A stretch of 64,000 bases of DNA, taken from positions 146,647,317 to 146,711,316 of the forward strand of contig CM037584.1 of NCBI GenBank assembly GCA_021018995.1. Reading direction: 5' to 3'. Source of the stretch: Chloranthus sessilifolius. Lineage: Eukaryota; Streptophyta; Magnoliopsida; Chloranthales; Chloranthaceae. The notes beneath the pieces were generated by a model. The model had not been told where the DNA came from, did no database searches, and worked only from the letters and a program-made list of their open reading frames with translations. How positions within the stretch are numbered: position 1 is the stretch's first letter; each line of letters begins with the position of its first letter. The translations under genes and the position numbers were made by a program. This document shows, one piece after another, positions 57,830 through 64,000 of the stretch.

Positions 57830-58742
57830 CTAAAACTTTATCCTTTCTTTACACCACATACCCAAGTATTGATTTGGGTCAGATGGGATAATTGATTTTC
57901 TCATCTCCATAACCTTCTTATGAGAATTTGAGTGTTTATAGATTTCAAAAGTAGGGCTCTTAGCTGGCCTATATTCAGGCAGCAACCGACCAGATTTATA
58001 TCTAACACCACATGCGTTACAAAGTGTTTTGGGTCCCAATGGTCCAGCTCTCCACTGTGGTGTTTTTTGTGACAGGCAGTGGGTGCACCTCCTAGGCTGC
58101 CCTACACTGCCATCATCTAAGCTGCCCATGCCTTCTGCATCATCTTCTGCAGTTTTTTCTTGGTCTTTTTTGTACACAATCAGCTCACTATCTGCTAACC
58201 AATAAGCGTGGTGCAGTAATGGTGGGTCTGAGGTGGTCACATGCTCTGTTTGGTGCACAACTGACACATTGCTCAACTTGGCTTCTTTTGGTATTGGTGG
58301 TGTGGCTCTTTTTCTTTTGGTTCTGGCTTTGCCTGGTATTACCAGCCCTTGTAGAGAGGGTTTACGAGGGGTTTTTGGAGGTGGGTTTTGGATATGAGTG
58401 GTTGTTGGTATTGGAGTGTAGTTTGTAGTGCTAGAGAGGCAGTCCTCTACAAAGATTGATAGCCACTCAAGATTAATGTCACCTTCCTGCATGAATAAAA
58501 AATAAAATAAAATTATTATCTCAAGAAAATCGGCTCATCATCAAGAGCTATGATAAATGGGACACAGAATTATCTTTTTTAATTAAAAAATAAAGCAATT
58601 ACATTAAAAAAAAAAGGCAAAGAAAGGCCTTACAGTTACCTGTGAACATGTCTAAAGCCTCTAGGGAAAAATAGAAACCTTCAGAAGAAATTATAGACTT
58701 AAATTTGTTAGCCCCTATAAATGTTAATTTCATCTTCTTCCA

Positions 58743-58791
<49 letters not shown>

Positions 58792-59238
58792 CCCATCAAT
58801 GGTTAGGTTACAAAGAACACAAAGATTACCAAAAAATGAAAAATAAATAAAAAGAGCCCTTGTACAGACCTCATCTAAAAATCTCATAAAATATAAGGCC
58901 AAATACACACAGAAACCATTTAAAAACACAGAACCCATAAAACTAATAGACTAAAATATAAAACTAATAAAGGGAAAATGTTAACTCCAAAAAAAACAAT
59001 AGTGAAAATGCACCCAAAGAAACTCTAACAGACACTCTGGATATCAACCCAGAAGAGAAAAATAAGAAAAAAATAAAATTTATTTTACAAAAATACTCAC
59101 CATATTCTCACCAGGAAAGAGCTCCTCTAGAGAACTAGAGCAACCCCCTAGCTTAGAACTGGCCGGAGAAACAACCTTCTCCCGCTGATATTCTGATGAC
59201 AGCGCACCGGAAACTGACACATTCCGATAGATATCCAT
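57830..59238 (-). CDS. GATA-type zinc-finger transcription factor, plant subfamily I/A
   Basis: Two coding exons: 59238-59101 (46 codons, starting [11 protein letters not shown]) and 58486-57830 (218 codons and TAG), 264 residues in all. The junction has GT at 59100-59099 and CAG at 58489-58487 and keeps phase 0. The single zinc finger is C-X2-C-X18-C-X2-C (Cys180, 183, 202, 205), with TPQWRAGP inside and [19 protein letters not shown] after it, the plant signature for binding WGATAR sites in promoters. An acidic N-terminal motif [16 protein letters not shown] (about residues 50-65) and a basic [10 protein letters not shown] stretch (about 97-106, likely nuclear signal) fit subfamily A. Length is normal to short for it. 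No damage is visible. Which ortholog it is, and so its role, I cannot say. Confidence 0.93.
58487..59100 (-). other. Intron of the GATA gene
   Basis: 614 bp, GTGAGT at the donor and TTCATGCAG at the acceptor. It is AT-rich and contains a (TA)n run of about 46 bp at 58745-58789. Reading through from the second exon would give an ATG at 58492, but that start lies in the acceptor and is not needed. Confidence 0.88.
58745..58789. repeat. (AT)n microsatellite in the GATA intron
   Basis: An uninterrupted run of about 22 units. Confidence 0.95.
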
Positions 59239-59256
59239 GGCCAGACAAAGAGATAA

Positions 59257-59258
<2 letters not shown>

Positions 59259-59301
<43 letters not shown>
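59259..59301. repeat. (GA)n microsatellite in the GATA 5' leader
   Basis: About 21 GA units, i.e. CT on the coding strand, beginning 20 bp upstream of the ATG. CT-rich 5' leaders are common in plants. Confidence 0.95.
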
Positions 59302-59304
<3 letters not shown>

Positions 59305-59644
59305 ATGCGTTTTCTGTCGGCAGAGAAAGCAACATGGCTTAAAACAAAGCGCCTTCTCTTTTTCTCTCGTTTTTATTCACAACTGATCGTCTTTGATATT
59401 AGAGATGAACCTGCTCTAAAAAGAGTGCAGATTCAGTATGTATGCTTCACGGAATTAAGAACCCACCAGATACGGTGAATTGACTCTTTTTATCTCTAAC
59501 CAAACTAACTGTTCTTAATTGGCAGATTCGTCTTCCATCATTTTCCTATTTTGGTTGAGAGTCAGGGACTATGCGACCGGGTGTTGAGATATCACTACAC
59601 TTACTACTACCATCAGTTGGCAATCATGTGGCGTCCATCATGAG

Positions 59645-59797
59645 CACTACAAAAAATAAGACTATTAGCGGCAGGTTTTTTAATAAAAAACTGCTGCTAT
59701 TAATCCCGTCGCTACCAAAAACTGCCGCTATTAGTTTTACCGCTACCAAAAATTGTGTTAATAACAAGTACCGCTAAAACACCTTATTTTTGTAGTG
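59645..59797. mobile_element. CACTA-type MITE, 153 bp
   Basis: CACTACAAAAAATAAG to TTTTGTAGTG with GAG on both sides. Confidence 0.85.
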
Positions 59798-60043
59798 GAG
59801 GATGGGTGCCACAGCCATGTAGGCAAGGTCGAATATCCCATTCCAAATTTGTTTTTGTTTTTTTTTTTTACTTTTCTAATGTTAAAAATCTAGTCAAAGT
59901 TGGAAAAATCATTACACGGTTTTTTTGGGGCATAATCTCATCTTTGACCCATCAAAAAGAGGGCAACAAAGTTAATTTTTTTTTTTTAAATCACATGTTA
60001 CATGACTGATCAACCCAAAACGGGAGTTGTTTGAGTTGATCAC

Positions 60044-60053
60044 GCCACGTGGC
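60044..60053. promoter_or_regulatory. G-box-like palindrome
   Basis: GCCACGTGGC, a strong G-box (bZIP/bHLH site) about 810 bp upstream of the GATA ATG. Whether it is used is unknown. Confidence 0.45.
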
Positions 60054-60118
60054 ATGTGATCTAGAGTTCGGGTTCGCCCGGGAGCAGCATACTCCCCTTT
60101 GCCTATAATAAATGGGAA

Positions 60119-60275
60119 CACTACAAAAAATAAGACTATTAGCTGCAGCCAAAAAATGTTGCAATTAACAATAAAAACTGCTATTAATGGTCATAATAGT
60201 CTTTAATAGTTTTTTTGTTAATAGCGATAGTTTTTTTACTGCAAAAAACTACTAATAGTCTTATCTTATGTAGTG
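60119..60275. mobile_element. CACTA-type MITE, 157 bp
   Basis: CACTACAAAAAATAAG to ATGTAGTG with GAA on both sides. Confidence 0.85.
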
Positions 60276-60399
60276 GAATCTCTATTTGTGCACCTGCTTA
60301 GTTACTGAAAGCCCTCACTTAAGGATATGTGTGGTGGGCCCGCCCTTTCATTAAGCAAGCGCTTTTAGTAAATAGGTGGGCGAGGCTCTGTAATAAATG

Positions 60400-61483
60400 A
60401 GATTTTTGATAGATACCTCACCTAACTTTTGGAATTTGGGAGATCGCTTACCTGGTATTGGAATTTCCGAGATCTCTGATCAAATCGTTTTAAATGGTGC
60501 TAACAACATGTCAAATATCAATATATCAATATTACCCTTACCTTTTCATTTAACAATCAGTGCTCATTTTTTGCACAAATAATTTTTGAAATGAGTAAAG
60601 CGGAAAATCATAAATTAAGATTCCTTAGTAAATAATTTTAAAAATTAAAAATAATTTTTAAAATAATTTTATGGACAAATAATTTTAAAAAAGCTCAAAT
60701 TGTTACCACACTGTAACCACGAGGTTACTGCATTCGTAACCGCGAGACCATATGGTAACCGTGATCTTTTAACTCTTACTAAATTTTGCCCATTATAAGG
60801 GGCGTACTCCTATGAGGTGTGAAAGAAAATATGAAAAAAAAGTTCATGCTTATCTTAAACTTATGGACATTATTATATGGCGGACGGATTTTATGTAGAC
60901 AAAGTACAAGCGATTGATGTGGCACAATACAATTGATTGCAAGTGTGGTGGGATCAATTAATGTACGTTAGTGCAGCCAATCACATCGCACCACGTTAGC
61001 CCCCTATACTCTCTCTATCAAATCTATCTATCGTTTGCAATTTTTCTAAACTTATTAAGAGGGGAGAGAAAATAGGAAAAGAAGGTCATGCTTATCTTAA
61101 AGTTATTAAGAGTGTGTGAGAGAAAAAGAAAAAGAATGTCAATTAATCTTATTTTTGAGTCCATTTTTGTTTTGGCTATTTACCGTGTGATTACCACACG
61201 ATTAACTTTGGACTGTCCCATGATTTTGATCGGCGAGAAATTGAATGGTTGAGCATTTTTCAACTGCTCCGTGAGGATATATGCATCATTTTAAAAATTA
61301 TTTGTCCTAAAAATAAGTCATTAATTGTTAAATGAAAAGGCAAGGGTAGTATTGTTATTTCAATATTTTTTAGAGAGTTACCATCTGCTAAAGCAGTTGG
61401 GTAAGAGATTTTGCCAATTCCAATAATATGTAAGAGATCTCGCCAATTCTCAAAGTTAGATAAGGCATCTTACAAAAATACCC
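60400..61483. mobile_element. Mutator-like MITE with long inverted repeats, about 1.1 kb
   Basis: The first and last roughly 200 bp are imperfect inverted copies: AGATTTTTGATAGATACC (60400) answers GGTATTTTTGTAAGATGCC on the other strand (61483), and both arms continue through a GAGATCTC block and TACCCTTRCCTTTTCATTTA. Flanks are TAATAAATG (60391-60399) and TAATAATTG (61484-61492), 8 of 9 alike, the size used by Mutator-like elements. The interior has no coding capacity. Confidence 0.6.
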
Positions 61484-61568
61484 TAATAATTGTTATTTTG
61501 GGATTTATGCCACATGAAACATTATCTAAGCCGATTTGAAGATCATGATCTAAAGATATTGGGAGCCA

Positions 61569-61697
61569 CACTACAAAAAATAAGACTGTTAGCTCACGCT
61601 ATTAACAAAAAAACTATTAAAACTATTAGCGGCAGTTTTTTTGTTAATAGCGGCAGTTTATGTCTGGCGCTAATAATCTTATTTTTTGTTAATAGTG
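61569..61697. mobile_element. CACTA-type MITE, degraded 3' end
   Basis: CACTACAAAAAATAAG at the left. The right end reads AATAGTG rather than TTGTAGTG. Flanks CCA and GCA do not match exactly. Confidence 0.6.
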
Positions 61698-61705
61698 GCA
61701 GTTTA

Positions 61706-62043
61706 TGACACCGAATTAACCAAATTAAAAGAAAGACTCGACCTCTACTATGTGAAAACACCATCTAAGCCGTTGATTTGAATGTCATAATTTAAAGATA
61801 TCAATTGCAAAAGATTAGAACAAAATATAATTTTCATCATTTGATTATCTGGAGTCAAAGGCTATTATATAATTCAATAGTTGACTACAATAGATCATAT
61901 GACAAGTATCGTGTTTTGTTCCAATTTTATGTACCAGAGATCTATCAATCATGAACATCAAATCAGACGGCCCATATTGCATTTTTACATATCATGTCTC
62001 TAAAACACCAAGTCTTTCTTTAAATTCGGTGCAATCACTTAAA
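61706..62043. repeat. Imperfect inverted repeat pair
   Basis: ACACCGAATT and AAAGAAAGACT near 61706-61735 recur in inverted form near 62005-62035. This may be the termini of a small old DNA transposon. Confidence 0.35.
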
Positions 62044-62067
62044 AAACGTGTGCAAGTAATGGCTCCC

Positions 62068-62213
62068 AAAGATATTTGAGACTAACAATTGGAAACATAA
62101 TCTCTATCATTTGATTTATAAGAGTCGCCATTGAATCAGATAATGGACTTTGACTTTATTGAATTAGATGATAGAGATTATGTTTCATGCTAACCTTTGG
62201 CCTCAAAGATCTT
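62068..62213. repeat. Hairpin with 19-bp perfect stem
   Basis: 62092-62110 and 62168-62186 are perfect reverse complements (arm GAAACATAATCTCTATCAT). Imperfect pairing extends outward to about 62068 and 62213. The loop is 57 bp. Confidence 0.8.
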
Positions 62214-62744
62214 TCCCTCATTATCTTCATATCAAACGGCGAAGATGGTGTTCCATGGGACACGTACAAATATAAAAAATAAGGAAGTCTTTATTTATAA
62301 CCATGTGCCATGGCGCATATCTCGTGTGCAAGTTTTAGCTCCCTTCTTTGAGAGGTATTAGGCATATTCACAAGGATAAGAGGAATAAAACGGCATGGGA
62401 AAAATCGATCCAGGAAAAAAACAGTGAAAGGGGGGAAAAATAGAGTACCCGAAGAATACGGGAAGGGAAAATTATAGTAAAAACATAAAAGTACCAAAAA
62501 AATACAAAAATTTAAAATATACATATATATATATATATATATATTAATATAAAGATACATTTAATTAAACCATTTTTCCATTTAAAAAGTAATTTTTACG
62601 GAAAAAAAAACGTACAACATGCATTTTAAACAAAAACTACATGTTTTATACATTTTTCCGTATAAGCGGCTTTTTATACGTCTCTTGAAACAATGCAATT
62701 TATAGCATCAAGAGGGGTGCACTAGTCCAATGGTCAAAAGATAG
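62214..62744. other. AT-rich intergenic DNA
   Basis: No gene seen. A (TA)n run lies at about 62524-62543. Confidence 0.6.
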
Positions 62745-62906
62745 CACTACAAAAAATAAGACTATTAACGGCAGTTTTTTAGAGCAAAAAACTGCCGCTA
62801 TTAATAAAAAACTTATTAAGACTATTAGCGATAAGGGTTTTAACGGCTGTTTTTTGTTAATAGCGGCAATTTTTGTCTGCCGCTAATACTTTTGTTTTTT
62901 GTATTG
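62745..62906. mobile_element. CACTA-type MITE, 162 bp, degraded
   Basis: CACTACAAAAAATAAG at the left and TTTTTTGTATTG at the right. The expected TAGTG end is mutated and the flanks (TAG, GAT) do not match. Confidence 0.65.
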
Positions 62907-64000
62907 GATCGCCGATCCGATATTGAATCGACCAATTGTTTTAGCCCATAGTTACTTAGTTCGCTAATTTACTTGATTTGAAGCCGGGTTCGTAACTCAC
63001 AATTCTCTATTTTTAAATGAATCCGATTCGCAAAGGTAGTATGAGTTTTTAAATTATTTACTAACTACATAAATAGTAGGTTAAATTATATTTTTATACT
63101 TTCAAAATTTTATTATAAACAAATTACTCATGATTAATTCGGCAATTCCTTTATTATTGAAATTCCAGTATCCTAGATTTTCCTAGCGATGATATTGAAA
63201 ATAAATAATATAAACTAAATTAATCACCACTGCACATGAGATTTTTACATGAAAACCCAAAAAGGAAAAAACAACGGGATCTATACTAGATCCAAGGCAA
63301 TAAATACACTATGAGTTAAATGATTACAGAAAGTATCGAAAGAATGTTGACTCTCTAGTCCTATCAAACTTTTCCAAATCACAACGCTAGAATCCACTAC
63401 ACGCCCCCACAGTTTCTCGATTTGTCACCTTCAACCATCGAGCTGCACGATGGTCCACTCGTGCTCAAACGAGCCACAACAACACTCCGGATTACATCAA
63501 GGTCACTCGAATCCACGAGCCTAGACATGCTTAAAATTTAAAGCGCTATTTACTTCAAAAAATAGAAACGAAACAAGTGTCTTTGAATAACCAAGAGATC
63601 CGATCAAAAGTTTCAAAGGTAAAAGAGATTTTTTTCTCACAAAGACGACTAAGCAATAAAGTGGGAGAGCTAAAAACTAAAAGGTTCTTAAGAGACTATT
63701 TATATTAGTTGTAATCATAAAGAAAGATATAGAAATATCTTTTACAGAATCAATTTTATGGTTGACCATCACTTTGGTTGCAGTCAACCACGAATATTTA
63801 CAACTCTTATATATAGTTCTTAAAATAAAAACACTTGTGAATAAGAATAACTCAATCAAACATCATAGGAATCACAAATGAGTAGCTATACTTGGCAACA
63901 CATAAGGGAGTGAACTACTAGGTTATCATAGATCATTACAATCAAATCAAAAAGTCTCCTCCTTTGTCACCATCTATGGCAAAACCTAGTTTACAGGGAT
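62907..64000 (-). other. Intergenic DNA, possible Copia remnant on the minus strand
   Basis: No intact frame. Near the right edge the minus strand reads GGTGACAAAGGAGGAGACTT (63970-63951), resembling the purine-rich end of Copia elements. The plus strand near 63240-63280 has an ACATGAAAACCC then GGAAAAAACAAC stretch like one seen in some plant LTRs. Both signals are weak. Confidence 0.25.

Larger units (their letters stand above)
59302..60118 (-). other. Upstream region of the GATA gene
   Basis: No gene. It should hold the promoter. A MITE (59645-59797) lies about 410 bp upstream of the ATG. No convincing TATA box was found. Confidence 0.5.

Noticed and set aside
58487-58492. Start of the GATA protein at the ATG at 58492
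   Set aside because: This ATG lies within the splice acceptor. An upstream exon (59238-59101) joins in phase with GT-AG borders and gives a longer protein with a typical subfamily start.

Overview
This window is plant nuclear DNA, from an angiosperm and probably a eudicot. It is about nine-tenths transposon-derived and holds one recognisable host gene. The evidence is a plant-type GATA zinc-finger gene with a GT-AG intron, several lineages of plant Ty3/gypsy LTR retrotransposon (Tat, Athila, chromovirus), CACTA-type MITEs and AT-rich intergenic DNA. I see no rRNA, tRNA, CRISPR array or bacterial-type operon.

Layout. 1-5643 (minus): 5' end of a Tat-lineage element whose LTR is split by a 2.4-kb Athila-type solo LTR (2397-4816, target duplication GGAGG). 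5644-11536: an island of chromovirus-type LTR sequence ending in a primer-binding site at 11018. 11537-41027 (plus): a second Tat element, bounded by GATGT duplications, with gag, protease, RT, two RNase H domains and integrase, all carrying stops or frameshifts. Its gag is interrupted by a complete 14.1-kb Athila-like element on the minus strand (14976-29085, duplication GCCAT). 41033-41550: the chromovirus resumes with its chromodomain end. 41551-about 47180 and 50982-about 57700: two members of a gypsy family in which I can find gag but no pol. They are separated by Athila-like and chromovirus-like LTR debris (47190-50981). The second member is itself interrupted by a 3.4-kb solo LTR (53504-56923, duplication CTCAC) and a CACTA MITE (56954-57041). 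57830-59238 (minus): a two-exon GATA transcription factor gene. 59239-64000: its upstream side, with four more MITEs of the same family, a 1.1-kb Mutator-like element with long inverted repeats, and other inverted repeats.

How the parts relate. The order of insertion can be read from the nesting: chromovirus first, then the Tat element, then the Athila-like element inside Tat gag. The GATA coding region is the only reading frame that looks to be under host selection. The retroelement frames are mostly broken, and many of their stops fit C-to-T (or G-to-A) decay at methylatable sites. The most distinctive unexplained signal is that three unrelated LTR families here each carry arrays of long dyad-symmetric motifs in or near U3, and some arms vary in a paired way that keeps the symmetry.
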